From NCBI GenBank assembly GCA_016788205.1, contig JAEUTA010000011.1, forward strand, positions 1 through 64,000: DNA of 64,000 bases, written 5' to 3'. The notes below the pieces were generated by a model, which worked only from the letters and a program-made list of their open reading frames with translations, made no database searches and was not told the DNA's origin. Numbering within the stretch: position 1 is the first letter of the stretch; each line of letters begins with the position of its first letter. Position numbers and translations under genes: made by a program. Positions 33,315 to 43,276 of this stretch are shown one piece after another. This DNA is from Flavobacteriales bacterium (GTDB lineage Bacteria; Bacteroidota; Bacteroidia; Flavobacteriales_F; PHOS-HE28).

Positions 33315-33989
33315 TCAAGCCGCGCGGTGCAGGCGCTCCAAGCGAGTGGTGAAACCCAGGCCCCAGCTCATGTAGCTCCCTGCTCGGACGGGATTCTGCC
33401 TGGTGGCCGTGAAGTAACGGCGCCATTCCAGCAATTTGCGCATTTCGCGGAGCGCTGGCTCACGTGCTCCCATGGCCACATCATAGAAGGTATGGACGTC
33501 TACCAAAGCCCCGTTGAAGCACATTTCGCCAAGGAAATAACCATCCTCCACGGCACTGGCTATGGCTGGCCGCCCTTTGTATTCGCGGTATTCCACGGCC
33601 TTGTCGTAGTTGCGTACGTGCATGTGCCGTAACGCATTAAGTACATCGTCATGTGGATGGAAGCGCTGGCGATATCGTTCCAGTACATGGGGCCTCAAAT
33701 ACGTGGCAGGGCCTTCCGCATCGATCTGGAACGCATGGATCCCCTGCCTCGTAAAATACCATCCCATGGGATACAACGTGGTCTTACTGGGGCTGACCAC
33801 GACCACGTATACCCATTGGATCCGGCTCGAGGAAGAGAACTCCCCGGATCGCTGTATTACGCCTTTACCGTTCCTCCGGTGCGCCTGCTCCACCTCCCAG
33901 AACCGATCGGCCACGAAGCGCTGAAGCTCTGCCACGTCCTTGTGTAGGGCGGCAACCACCTCCGTAAGGGACATGCAGGACAGTATCAT
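33315..33989 (-). CDS. Hypothetical protein, unrecognised
   Basis: 224 aa if started at ATG 33989 (MILSCMSLTEVVAALHKDV) or 219 aa from ATG 33974. The frame extends upstream into the opposite strand of the ABC-F gene, but that part is a shadow. The first ~60 residues are helical. The rest contains GWYFTRQGIHAFQID and HVLERYRQRF-H-P, and ends with a basic MRKLLEWRRYFTATRQ. No signal peptide and no family recognised; the RYRQRF pattern occurs in several toxin- and nuclease-like families, but nothing decisive is seen. Divergent from the ABC-F gene with a 99-bp gap. Confidence 0.7.
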   Translation of the reverse strand: MILSCMSLTEVVAALHKDVAELQRFVADRFWEVEQAHRRNGKGVIQRSGEFSSSSRIQWVYVVVVSPSKTTLYPMGWYFTRQGIHAFQIDAEGPATYLRPHVLERYRQRFHPHDDVLNALRHMHVRNYDKAVEYREYKGRPAIASAVEDGYFLGEMCFNGALVDVHTFYDVAMGAREPALREMRKLLEWRRYFTATRQNPVRAGSYMSWGLGFTTRLERLHRAA

Positions 33990-34088
33990 CGTACATGCTT
34001 CTGCCGGTTCGTACGTGAAGCGCCTTGTGAAGGTTGTGCTCAGAAGGACTGTCGCGAACGAGCCTCCTTTCCCGACCTTCGCGCCGAA

Positions 34089-36014
34089 ATGAACGTTCTC
34101 TCTGTCGAAAAGGTCGCCAAGCGTTACGGCCCCCGTCAACTCTTCAAGGATATCTCCTTCGGCTTGGAACGCGGCCAGAAGACCGCCATCGTAGCCCGCA
34201 ACGGAACAGGTAAAAGCACCCTGCTGAAGTGCATCGCAGGCATTGAAACACCCGACGAGGGCATCATCACCTTCAACAAGGGCCTGCGCATCGGCTATCT
34301 GGACCAGAACGTGGTCATGTCCGGCACGCACAGCCTCGTGGACGAGATGCTCGACCAGGACGAGCCCGTGACGAATGCCATCCGTGCCTACGAGCACGCC
34401 GTGGCCCGCCATGTTGACGAGCATACCATGCAGGAAGCCGTGAACCGCATGACCGAGCTGAGCGCTTGGGACCACGAAGCGCGCGTGAAGCAGTTGCTGT
34501 TCCGCTTTGGGTTGCGCGACATGGAGCAACCGGTGAACACCCTGAGCGGAGGACAGCAGAAGCGCCTGGCGATGGCGAAGGTGCTGATCAACAAACCCGA
34601 CGTGCTTATCCTCGACGAGCCCACCAACCATCTCGACCTGAACATGATCGAGCAATTGGAAGAGGAATTGAACACGCCGAACATGACGCTGTTGCTGGTC
34701 ACGCACGACCGCTACTTCCTAGACAATGTGTGCGACGAGATCATCGAGATGGAATTCGGCGAGTTCACCCGCTTCAAGGGGAACTACAGCTATTACGTTG
34801 AGAAGAAGGCGTTGTTGGATGAAGTGCGCGATGCCACACAGCAGCATCTCCGTGGATTGATGCGCAGCGAACTGGAGTGGGTCCGCAAGATGCCGCGTGC
34901 ACGTGGCACCAAAAGCAAGAGTCGCCTGGACAAATTCGATGAGATCAAGGCACAAGCCACCCGTAAGTTCGATCGCGACGAAGTGAAGATCGATGTGAAG
35001 ACCGAACGCCTCGGTGGCAAGGTCATCGAGGCGCGCAATCTCACGAAGAGCTTCGGAACGCAGGACAAGCCCGAGACCTTCAAACCCATCGTTGCGCACT
35101 TCAGTTACTCTCTTAAGCGCGGCGACCGGATCGGCATCGTAGGCCCGAACGGGATCGGGAAAAGCACGTTCATCGACCTGCTCGTGGGCCGAATGAAACC
35201 CGACCAAGGGACGGTGAGCATAGGCGATACGGTGATCCTCGGAACCTTCGACCAAAAAGGCCTGCAACTCAGCGAGGACAAACGCATCATCGAAGTGGTG
35301 CGTGACATCGCCGAGCTCATTCCGTTGAACAAAGGACGGACCTTGACCGCCTCCGGCCTGCTGGAGCGTTTCCTGTTCGACAAGGAAAAGCAGTACCAGT
35401 ACGTGAGCACATTGAGCGGTGGCGAAAAGCGCCGCCTGTACCTCTGCACGGTACTGATGAAGAACCCGAACGTCCTCATCCTGGACGAGCCCACGAACGA
35501 CCTCGATATCCCGACTCTTTATGCACTGGAGGAATTCCTCGTGGACCTGGACGTGTGCCTGCTGATCGTGAGCCACGACCGGTTCTTCATGGATAAGCTG
35601 TGCACCAAACTGCTCGTCTTCGAAGGAGAAGGAAAGATCAAGGAGTGGGTGGGCAGCTACACTGAACTGCGCGAGAAGCAGAAGGAGGATGTGGAGCGGA
35701 GCAAGGTGCGCGCTACGAAGTCCCCCGCCTTACCAGATGCTTCCGGCGATGCAGCCCGACATGAAGCGGAGCCTGCCAGCTTCGTATCGACAGAGGCGAA
35801 GAAGAAGTTGACCTACGCCGAGAAGCTCGAGTTGCAGAAGATCGACAAGGAGATGCCCAAGCTCGAGACGCGGAAAGAAGAGCTGCTTCTCATCATGGCC
35901 GCTGGTGGCACCGACCATCACAAGATGATGGCGCATTCCATCGAGCTGGAGCGCGCCATCAAGGAACTTGACCGGATGACCGATCGCTGGCTGGAACTGA
36001 GCGAACGCGCGTAA
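34089..36014 (+). CDS. ABC-F family ATPase (Uup-like)
   Basis: 641 aa with two ATP-binding cassettes and no membrane helices. Cassette 1 has Walker A ARNGTGKST and signature LSGGQQKR; cassette 2 has Walker A GPNGIGKST and signature LSGGEKRR. Each has an LDEPTN Walker B. The linker contains RMPRARGTKSKSRLDKF-like basic residues (KMPRARGTKSKSRLDKFDE), typical of ABC-F proteins, and the C-terminal ~100 residues (ALPDASG ... KLTYAEKLELQ) form the charged coiled coil of the Uup type. ABC-F proteins act on the ribosome or on DNA repair intermediates; Uup is the closest general resemblance. Confidence 0.93.
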   Translation: MNVLSVEKVAKRYGPRQLFKDISFGLERGQKTAIVARNGTGKSTLLKCIAGIETPDEGIITFNKGLRIGYLDQNVVMSGTHSLVDEMLDQDEPVTNAIRAYEHAVARHVDEHTMQEAVNRMTELSAWDHEARVKQLLFRFGLRDMEQPVNTLSGGQQKRLAMAKVLINKPDVLILDEPTNHLDLNMIEQLEEELNTPNMTLLLVTHDRYFLDNVCDEIIEMEFGEFTRFKGNYSYYVEKKALLDEVRDATQQHLRGLMRSELEWVRKMPRARGTKSKSRLDKFDEIKAQATRKFDRDEVKIDVKTERLGGKVIEARNLTKSFGTQDKPETFKPIVAHFSYSLKRGDRIGIVGPNGIGKSTFIDLLVGRMKPDQGTVSIGDTVILGTFDQKGLQLSEDKRIIEVVRDIAELIPLNKGRTLTASGLLERFLFDKEKQYQYVSTLSGGEKRRLYLCTVLMKNPNVLILDEPTNDLDIPTLYALEEFLVDLDVCLLIVSHDRFFMDKLCTKLLVFEGEGKIKEWVGSYTELREKQKEDVERSKVRATKSPALPDASGDAARHEAEPASFVSTEAKKKLTYAEKLELQKIDKEMPKLETRKEELLLIMAAGGTDHHKMMAHSIELERAIKELDRMTDRWLELSERA

Positions 36015-36021
36015 GGCGATC

Positions 36022-37026
36022 TCAGAATTTCGCGCAGGGCACCACCCTACGCTTGCTCGCAGAACGCTTCTTGCGCCGCGACGCGATCTCATAACCGATG
36101 GTGAGTTCATGCGCACCACCGGAGTGAGCGGCCAGTCGAGAGATGGTGAGGTCGTAGCTGTATCCGATACGCATGTCGTTCACGATGGTACCAACGAGGA
36201 TCGCGAGCGCATCGTTGTTCGCGTACCCCGGCTCATAACGTTTCAGCAACGGAAGACCACGGTACCACAGGCCGATGAAGAACGGTTCGCGCTCGAAGTA
36301 CATGCCCATGTCCAACTGATCGTATTTCTGCTGGGCCTTGTAGTTGAAGGCGAAAACGAAGCTCTGCGGATGCTTGAGAATGACCGGCGTTCGTACCGTG
36401 ATACGATAGCCACCGTGCATGCTGAACTTCATGGGCACCTGCGCTTCGTTCTGCAGCAAGGACTGGTTCGGCCGGTTCATATGATGCAACGAGGTACCCA
36501 ACCACAACTTCGGCGTGAAGAAGAGCAGACCGGCACCCAGATCGGCATAGCTGGCGCGCGTGCCATCCATGTTCTCGTAGGTCCCCACCGTTCCACCCCT
36601 TGCAAGCTGATCGCCGAAGACCAAGCGCGAATAATCCACGGCGTGCTGTACCCATCCGACCTGTAATGCCGGACGCAGGAACACCTTCCGCTTCAGCTGC
36701 ATCTCGTACGCATATTGACCCGTCACACTGGAATAGCTCAGGGCGCCCGAGCCGGAACGATCATGATGGACCATCAAGCCAAGCCCGCTGTTCATGCCGC
36801 TCAGGTTATGATCGAACGCGAAATTCGTGGTGATGAAAGCGCCGGGTATCGCTGGCCACTGATCACGAGCCACAAGACCGAAGCGCGACTGGATACCCGT
36901 GCCGGCGAAGGCCGGACTGATGTACGTAGGGGTGGCATAGAACTGTGTAAGCTGGGCGTCCTGCGCGCAAATGCGCGACACGACCGCCCAGCCCAACAGG
37001 ACTACAGCACCGATCCTACTTCCCAT
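36022..37026 (-). CDS. PorP/SprF-family type IX secretion outer-membrane protein
   Basis: 334 aa. Signal peptide (MGSRIGAVVLLGWAVVSRICAQ) and then QDAQLTQFYATPTYISPAFAGTG, the almost invariant start of PorP/SprF proteins, followed by a barrel (FIGLWYRGLPLL, IGYSYDLTISRL) to the end. SprF-type proteins are needed for secretion of, and attach, specific giant cargo such as SprB. The gene overlaps the PorE-like gene by 11 bp and is third in an operon headed by a ~1500-aa PKD protein with a type B sorting domain, the classical cargo-partner layout. Confidence 0.93.
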   Translation of the reverse strand: MGSRIGAVVLLGWAVVSRICAQDAQLTQFYATPTYISPAFAGTGIQSRFGLVARDQWPAIPGAFITTNFAFDHNLSGMNSGLGLMVHHDRSGSGALSYSSVTGQYAYEMQLKRKVFLRPALQVGWVQHAVDYSRLVFGDQLARGGTVGTYENMDGTRASYADLGAGLLFFTPKLWLGTSLHHMNRPNQSLLQNEAQVPMKFSMHGGYRITVRTPVILKHPQSFVFAFNYKAQQKYDQLDMGMYFEREPFFIGLWYRGLPLLKRYEPGYANNDALAILVGTIVNDMRIGYSYDLTISRLAAHSGGAHELTIGYEIASRRKKRSASKRRVVPCAKF

Positions 37027-38608
37027 TCCTTGTCAAACCCTCCTGGGCGTGCACCGGGCGCATGAGAACGTCAAGCGCCATTTCACGAGAACCATCTTCC
37101 GCGCGTGCCACCACCGTACTTTCATGGGTGATGAAGCCCGCTGCCTCCACGCTCATGTGGTACTCCTGCTCAGGGTTCAGTACCATCAGGTAGCGGCCCG
37201 TACGTTCATTCGTATTGTAGATACCCACGATCTCCTCGCCCGTGGCATCGGTGAGAATGATGCGTGCCTTCACAGGCTCCTCGCCCGCATCGGCCACCAC
37301 ACCACGCACGATCATGTGATCCAGCTGGCTGTTCGGGAAAGTGACCTGATAGATGTCCTGCATACCCATCCCTTCCGCACGTTCGCTGCTGAAGAAACCC
37401 GTGCGGCCATCCTCGCTCAGGCAGAAGTAGATATCGTCATTCACCGTGTTCAAGGGGTAACCCATGTTCTCGGGCGTGCCCCACCCGTTCATGTCATAGT
37501 CGGTAAGTACGGTCTTGAAGATGTCGTACCCCCCCATCGTATTGTGTCCATTGGAACAGAAGAACAGCGTCGTTGCGTCACTGTGCATGAACGGCGCATC
37601 TTCATCGAAAGCGGTATTCACATTCGGCCCCAGGTTGAGAGGAAGGCTCCACTCACCATTGGGCAGGCGGCGGATACGGTACAGATCCCGTCCTCCGAAA
37701 CCACCAGGACGGTCACTGGAGAAATAGACCTCATCCGCCCCCGGTGCGATGCTCGCACTGGGTTCATGGTGCTCGGAGTTGATGCGGTCGGTCATCAACT
37801 CGGGTTGCTGCCATTTGCGAGCGTGCATGCGCGCTTCGTATAGATCACCGCTCACGAGGTTCTCTTGCGTACGATAAACGATCATCGAACTCCCATCCGG
37901 ATTCAAGCCCACCGTGGCATCATGCACCATGGTGTTCAACGGAGTACCAGCGTTCACCGCGTTGGTCCACACGTCGTCGATACGGCGAGCCATGTAGATA
38001 TCCTCGAACCACTGGCCGTACGGGTCCTTCAAATTGCCCGTCGTGCCTTCACGGCGCGAGGTGAAGTACATCGTGTTCCCATCTGCCGTCACCAACGGGC
38101 AATAGTCGTGCGACGCGGAATTGATCATGGCACCCAGGTTGCGGATCTCCAGTTCCACGGGCACTTGCGTCAAGGCCTTGGCCGAGAAGGACATCGACTT
38201 TCGACGTTCCACTTCCGGGTCATCCACGATCCGCCCGTTCAACGTCTTGTACTTGTTGAAGAGGGAAAGGGCGTCATCGAACCGTTGCTGGCGGTGGCGC
38301 GCCAGGGCCAGTTCATAGAAGGACTCGATGTAATTCCCTTCCACACCTTTTTCGAAGTACGGGATCGCGCGGTCCCGTTGGCCCGGAAGGTTCGCCAGGC
38401 AAACCCCCATGTCGTGCTGTGCCTCAACGAAGGCGGGATCAACGGGGATCAGCTTCTTGTAGATCTTGGCGGCCTCTTCATAATCCTCGTTGGCCAGCAT
38501 GGTCTTGGCCTGGTCGAGCATCTGATAGTGCACCTTCTTATAACCCTGCTGCGCGCTGGCGGCAGTGCTGATGAGAAGGATGAGTGCGGTGGTGTAATAA
38601 CGCTGCAT
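37016..38608 (-). CDS. PorE-like TPR/PD40 protein without OmpA domain
   Basis: 530 aa. Signal peptide (MQRYYTTALILLISTAASAQ), TPR repeats at ~30-130 (AKIYKKLIPVDPAFVEAQHDMG), then PD40/WD40-like beta-propeller blades (~150-400) with repeated YFTSRREG, YFSSDRPGGFGGRDLYRI, FFCSNGHNTMGGYDIF and FFSSERAEGMG. A carboxypeptidase-regulatory-like domain follows (~410-500). PorE of the T9SS has the same order but ends in an OmpA peptidoglycan-binding domain; here the protein stops after the regulatory domain, so it is either a shortened PorE or a paralogue dedicated to this cargo. It lies between the PKD cargo gene and porP/sprF. Confidence 0.88.
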   Translation of the reverse strand: MQRYYTTALILLISTAASAQQGYKKVHYQMLDQAKTMLANEDYEEAAKIYKKLIPVDPAFVEAQHDMGVCLANLPGQRDRAIPYFEKGVEGNYIESFYELALARHRQQRFDDALSLFNKYKTLNGRIVDDPEVERRKSMSFSAKALTQVPVELEIRNLGAMINSASHDYCPLVTADGNTMYFTSRREGTTGNLKDPYGQWFEDIYMARRIDDVWTNAVNAGTPLNTMVHDATVGLNPDGSSMIVYRTQENLVSGDLYEARMHARKWQQPELMTDRINSEHHEPSASIAPGADEVYFSSDRPGGFGGRDLYRIRRLPNGEWSLPLNLGPNVNTAFDEDAPFMHSDATTLFFCSNGHNTMGGYDIFKTVLTDYDMNGWGTPENMGYPLNTVNDDIYFCLSEDGRTGFFSSERAEGMGMQDIYQVTFPNSQLDHMIVRGVVADAGEEPVKARIILTDATGEEIVGIYNTNERTGRYLMVLNPEQEYHMSVEAAGFITHESTVVARAEDGSREMALDVLMRPVHAQEGLTRNGK

Positions 38609-38611
38609 GGT

Positions 38612-41600
38612 TCAACGAAGTAGTGTGACGTCGCCTTTCATCGTGGTCTCGTGGCCATCACTGAACTTGGCGTAGGCCTTCCAGACATAGACATCCTGTT
38701 TGGCGGGCTGGTCACGGTAGTAACCATCCCATCCGACCTTCACATCGTCGCTCACGAACAGCAGTTCGCCCCAACGGTTGAAGATCTCGAGCTTGTAGTC
38801 CTCCACTCCCTGGTAGAGTGGGTAGAAGTGATCGTTATCGAAACTGCGCGCGTCATAGACACCACCCGTAGGGCCCGTACTTCCGGGAGTGAACGCATTG
38901 GGGAAGCTGATCTCCCCGGCACCTTTCGCCGTCACCGCCTCCAACAACTGGAACGTATCCGGACAGTTCCATTGATTGTTCGCGATGAGCATCACATCAT
39001 ATGATCCAGCCTGCTGGTAGTAGTGTACCGGATTCAACTCCGACGAACCTGTTCCGTCGCCGAAATCCCAGGTGTAGAGCGACGCGCTCGAAGAGAGGTT
39101 ATAGGTGAACACCGGCTGGGATGGTACCGTCACTTCCGTCGGCTGAAGCACGAAGAAGGCGGTAGCGCGCGGGTGTACCACCACGGAATCCACCTTGGTC
39201 ATGGTATTGGTACCACCTCCGATGCCGGTCGCTGTCAGTGTCACGGTATAGACCCCTGGTACGTTATAGATGTACGTGGGGTTATCCGCCGTGCTCGTTC
39301 CACCATCACCGAAGTCCCAGTGGAAGGTCGATCCAAGCAGGCTGGTATTGGTGAAAGACACCGAAAGTGGGGCACAACCATTACCCTGCCCGACGAAGTT
39401 CGCCGATGGGATCGGAGGGGTTATGGTAACGCTGTGCACCACCGTATCCGCGCAATACGTGCCGCTAACCACCAGCATGATCTCGAATGTCCCCCAAGAG
39501 GAGTACGTGTGAGCACCTGGCGATGCGACGTTCGCCGTGCCACCATCACCGAAGGTCCACACATGGCTCCACGGACCAGGGGAGCTGTTGTTCAGCACCA
39601 ACACATCAGCATTGGGGAATTGCTGCATGTTCGGCGTTGCCTGGAACGCCGCCACAGGAACCGGATACACGGTGACCTGGTGCGTAGCCGTGCTGACGCA
39701 GCCATAGGCAGATGTGGCCGTAAGCGTAATGACCCGCACTTGATCCGACGTGGTGTTGTTCACGTAGGTGTGGCTCGGCTCGTTGCCTACAAGGATGGTC
39801 CCATCGCCCATGTTCCATTGATAGCTCGCACCACCCGTTGAGGTATTCTGTAGGTCGACCGCGAACGGCGAGCAGGAAAGACTATCGACATTGAAGGAGG
39901 CCGTGATGGCCGGATAGACCTGGATCTGCGACGATGCCGTATCGGTGCAACCGTGCGCGGTGGCAGCGATCAACACAGGATCGAAGAAGACCGGATCGCT
40001 ACCGGTGTTGACGTACGTGTGCGCGACCGGACCGGGCACGCTGGAGAAGGTGGCGCCATCACCGAAGATCCAATCAACCGTTGTGGCACCGATGCTCAGA
40101 TCCTGAAAGCTCACCGGCAATGGCTGGCATCCGGATTGGGTGTTCGGTATGAACTGTGCGATCGGTTGTGGATGGACCAGAATGGCGAACGTGGCCGTAT
40201 CCGAACAACCGAAAGCCGACGTTGCCGTGAGCTGCACGTTGAACGTGGCATCGGAAAGACCTTGGTTCGTGTACGTGTGCGAGGGAGCTACAGCTGTGGA
40301 CGGCTGCCCATCACCGAAGGACCATGCGTAGGAGGTGGCCCCAGAACTGATGTTGACGAAGTCGACGGGCAGCGGTGCACAGCCTGAACTATCCGCAACG
40401 AACCCTGCCGTTACCTGTGGGAACACCTGGACCTGCGAAGAGGCCGTACTGGTGCACCCTGCAGCGTTGCTCACCGTGAGGGTGATCGGGTAGGTGATCG
40501 CTGCTGCACCAGCATAATTGTACCAAGTGTGCTCATGGGACATCAGCGTGGTGTCCGATGTACTGCCATCGCCGTAGCTCCAACTCACCTGTGTGGCAGC
40601 TGTGCTGGTGTTCGTCAGCGTCGCTGTCAACGGGTGACAACCTGAAGTGGGAGCCGTTGTGAATTGCGCGGCAGGTACCGGGAACACCGTTACCTGATCG
40701 TACGTGGTATCGGTACAGCCAAAGGCGTTCGATGCCACCAGTGTGATCGGGTACACCGCATCAGTGCCCGTGTCGTTGAAATAGATATGCGCTGGTGAAG
40801 GGCCCGACCCGGTGGATCCATCACCGAAATCCCATTGATACGTGACCGCGCCAACGACCGCCGGGAATGTGACCGTATGCGGACTACAACCGCTGTCCGG
40901 CTGGGCAACGAACGTGAAATCCGGCGTGGGGTACACCAGGATCTGCTGCGTGAGCGTATCCACACAACCGGCATCGTTGTATGCGATAAGCGACACGTTC
41001 CGGATCTGCAGGAGCAGTGTCGTGTTAATGAACTGGTGGGACGGAGCAGTAGCCGTGCTCGTGGTGCCATCGCCGAAATCCCAGAGGTAGCTGTCCGCGC
41101 CCGTGCTGCTGTTGGTGAAATCCACATCCAATGGCGCACATCCGGGCATCGCATTGTGGCTGTAGATGGCCATGACACCGGGGGCCACCGTGATCGGTGC
41201 ACGCGCCGTATCGGAACAACCGAACGCGGTGGTCATCACCAACTGAGCCATGTACACACTGTCCTGCGTCCCGAGGTTCAGGTACGTATGAGCGGGATCC
41301 ATGTCATTGGAGGCACCACCGTCACCGAACGTCCAAATGGCGTTCACCCCCCCGATGCTCGTGTTGTTGAACACCACGGCATGCGGTGAGCAACCCAGAT
41401 CATCGTTCGGGACGAACGAGGCTTGAGGCTTTGCTTCGACCACCACCGGCAGCGTTCCTGTGCCACTGCAATACGGCGTGGTCGCGGTGAGCGTCACCGT
41501 GTATCCCCCCGCTCCCGCATACAGATGCTGCGGCGCTTGGATCGTATCCGTGGCACCATCGCCGAAGTCCCAAGCCCAATGGATGATGGGGTTGCCCGGT

Positions 41601-43129
41601 TCTGTAACGGTGAGGTCCGCGAATTGGGCCACGACGCCTTCGCACACGTTCTGGGCACCGATCTGCACCTGCGGCGGCTGATACACGTTCACGACGTGCG
41701 TGGCCATGTCCTGACAGCCCTGTGAGTTGGTGACACGCAACGTCACCGTGTAGCTACCGTACGCACCATAGAAATGCGGAGGCGGGTCCTGATCGGTGCT
41801 GCTGGTGCCGTCACCGAAATCCCACACATAACCCAACCCGTTGATCGAGGTGTTGGTGAAGGACACCGTCAGCTGGTCACAGGCAGCATCCTGATCCACG
41901 GTGAACTGCGCCGTTGGGCTTGGCAGCACGTCCACGACCACGGTCGCCGTATCAGCACAGCCCGCCGTAGCCCCTTGTATGCTGGCCGTGTACCGCACGG
42001 TGTAGCTACCGGGTGCGTTGTAGGTGCGCGCCTGATCGCCTGCCGACGTCCACTCGAAGCCGCTTCCGGTGCCGAAATCCCACTGGAAATAATTGGCACC
42101 GCCCGTAGTGGTCTCGTTGAACTGAACCTGTTCTCCTGCACAGACCGGGTTCGGTGTCGCGGTAAGCGTTACCGATGGCGGAGGAACGATGTTCACCGTG
42201 ATGAAGGCCGTATCGATGCCGCAGTAGTTGCTGTCGAGCAGCATCACCTCGTAGCTACCGATGCCGGGATATTGAATGGTACGGGGAAAGGTCGGCGGCC
42301 AAGGCGACCAGTCTATGATGCTATCCTGACCTACTCCCCAGTAGTCCCCGAAATTCCAGTACTCGTAGCGCTGGAAGATGTTGCCCTGGTTGAAGCAGTT
42401 CCTATCGGTGGTGTTCGCGAACGTGACCGTACGGTCAGGGAAACACAACAGCGTCGCGCTCGCCGCGATGCTCGCATCATCGATGTCCCAGATCCGGATC
42501 GGGTTGAAGGTGGCGAAGCTGGGTCCGCCTTGCAGATCGTTGCAGGTGTTCTCGGCGGTCAGGCGCACCGTGGTCTCGCAATCCACCGTTCCCTGCTGGT
42601 ACGTATGCGAAATGGTCTGGCCCCAGTTGGTGTGGTCGAAGCTGAGGATGGGTGAGCCATCGCCGAAGTCCCAGGTGAAGACCGTGTTCGGCGAAACGTT
42701 GGTACTGCTGTTGATGAACTCGACCGCTTGCGGAGCGCACACCTGCGTGAGACCGCCTACCGGGATCTGGATGGATGCACTGCTGCTCTCCTCCATCACC
42801 AACGTTCCCGAGATCACACATCCGCTCGACAGCTCCGTGAAGACGACCGCATACTCATCCACTGCGGCCGCGTAGACGTGACTCACCGTTTGTGGCGGTG
42901 CGAGCGAGGCTCCGGCATAGAGCGGACTTCCATCGCCCCAATCGACCGTGAAATTCCCGACGGGCTGCGACGTGGCGATGACGAGCGCGTAGTTGTTGCC
43001 CGAGCAACTGTACCACATAGGGTTGGCCGAAGGTGCCCCGTAGTAGTCGTACAACAACGGGCATTGTGCAGCCACGGCCGACACCATAAGGGCGGCAGCG
43101 AGCGAGGCGGTCGCTTTCCGAACGTTCAC
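38612..43129 (-). CDS. Giant PKD-repeat surface protein with type B (gliding-motility) sorting domain
   Basis: 1505 aa from GTG 43129, which gives a good signal peptide (NVRKATASLAAALMVSAVAAQ); ATG 43234 would place 35 extra residues in front. The body is a row of PKD/Ig-like domains with about 15 copies of the W-x-F-G-D-G core, each ~80-90 residues and each with a hinge of the type GC-PL-V-F-NTS. The end (ISFPNAFTPGSTGPTGGVYD ... LEIFNRWGELLF ... DVYVWKAYAKFSDG ... GDVTLLR) is the gliding-motility-associated C-terminal domain. It is probably a SprB-like adhesin, exported by T9SS with the PorP/SprF and PorE-like products of the same operon. Confidence 0.92.
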   Translation of the reverse strand: MNVRKATASLAAALMVSAVAAQCPLLYDYYGAPSANPMWYSCSGNNYALVIATSQPVGNFTVDWGDGSPLYAGASLAPPQTVSHVYAAAVDEYAVVFTELSSGCVISGTLVMEESSSASIQIPVGGLTQVCAPQAVEFINSSTNVSPNTVFTWDFGDGSPILSFDHTNWGQTISHTYQQGTVDCETTVRLTAENTCNDLQGGPSFATFNPIRIWDIDDASIAASATLLCFPDRTVTFANTTDRNCFNQGNIFQRYEYWNFGDYWGVGQDSIIDWSPWPPTFPRTIQYPGIGSYEVMLLDSNYCGIDTAFITVNIVPPPSVTLTATPNPVCAGEQVQFNETTTGGANYFQWDFGTGSGFEWTSAGDQARTYNAPGSYTVRYTASIQGATAGCADTATVVVDVLPSPTAQFTVDQDAACDQLTVSFTNTSINGLGYVWDFGDGTSSTDQDPPPHFYGAYGSYTVTLRVTNSQGCQDMATHVVNVYQPPQVQIGAQNVCEGVVAQFADLTVTEPGNPIIHWAWDFGDGATDTIQAPQHLYAGAGGYTVTLTATTPYCSGTGTLPVVVEAKPQASFVPNDDLGCSPHAVVFNNTSIGGVNAIWTFGDGGASNDMDPAHTYLNLGTQDSVYMAQLVMTTAFGCSDTARAPITVAPGVMAIYSHNAMPGCAPLDVDFTNSSTGADSYLWDFGDGTTSTATAPSHQFINTTLLLQIRNVSLIAYNDAGCVDTLTQQILVYPTPDFTFVAQPDSGCSPHTVTFPAVVGAVTYQWDFGDGSTGSGPSPAHIYFNDTGTDAVYPITLVASNAFGCTDTTYDQVTVFPVPAAQFTTAPTSGCHPLTATLTNTSTAATQVSWSYGDGSTSDTTLMSHEHTWYNYAGAAAITYPITLTVSNAAGCTSTASSQVQVFPQVTAGFVADSSGCAPLPVDFVNISSGATSYAWSFGDGQPSTAVAPSHTYTNQGLSDATFNVQLTATSAFGCSDTATFAILVHPQPIAQFIPNTQSGCQPLPVSFQDLSIGATTVDWIFGDGATFSSVPGPVAHTYVNTGSDPVFFDPVLIAATAHGCTDTASSQIQVYPAITASFNVDSLSCSPFAVDLQNTSTGGASYQWNMGDGTILVGNEPSHTYVNNTTSDQVRVITLTATSAYGCVSTATHQVTVYPVPVAAFQATPNMQQFPNADVLVLNNSSPGPWSHVWTFGDGGTANVASPGAHTYSSWGTFEIMLVVSGTYCADTVVHSVTITPPIPSANFVGQGNGCAPLSVSFTNTSLLGSTFHWDFGDGGTSTADNPTYIYNVPGVYTVTLTATGIGGGTNTMTKVDSVVVHPRATAFFVLQPTEVTVPSQPVFTYNLSSSASLYTWDFGDGTGSSELNPVHYYQQAGSYDVMLIANNQWNCPDTFQLLEAVTAKGAGEISFPNAFTPGSTGPTGGVYDARSFDNDHFYPLYQGVEDYKLEIFNRWGELLFVSDDVKVGWDGYYRDQPAKQDVYVWKAYAKFSDGHETTMKGDVTLLR

Positions 43130-43276
43130 GATGAAGCGCTCTTGCACGCTCCTTCGTACGCAGGCCAGAGCCAATTGGATACAGCACCGTGCAGGCGGCA
43201 ACCCTACCGCTTGTGAACCGTATGAACGCCGCATGGGACCGGCCTACCTCCACCACGGCCGGACCACGATCAACGA

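Noticed and set aside
33990..34706. N-terminal extension of the 33315-33989 gene on the minus strand
   Set aside because: It lies opposite the ABC-F coding sequence and mirrors its composition; the ABC-F motifs on the plus strand are unmistakable.
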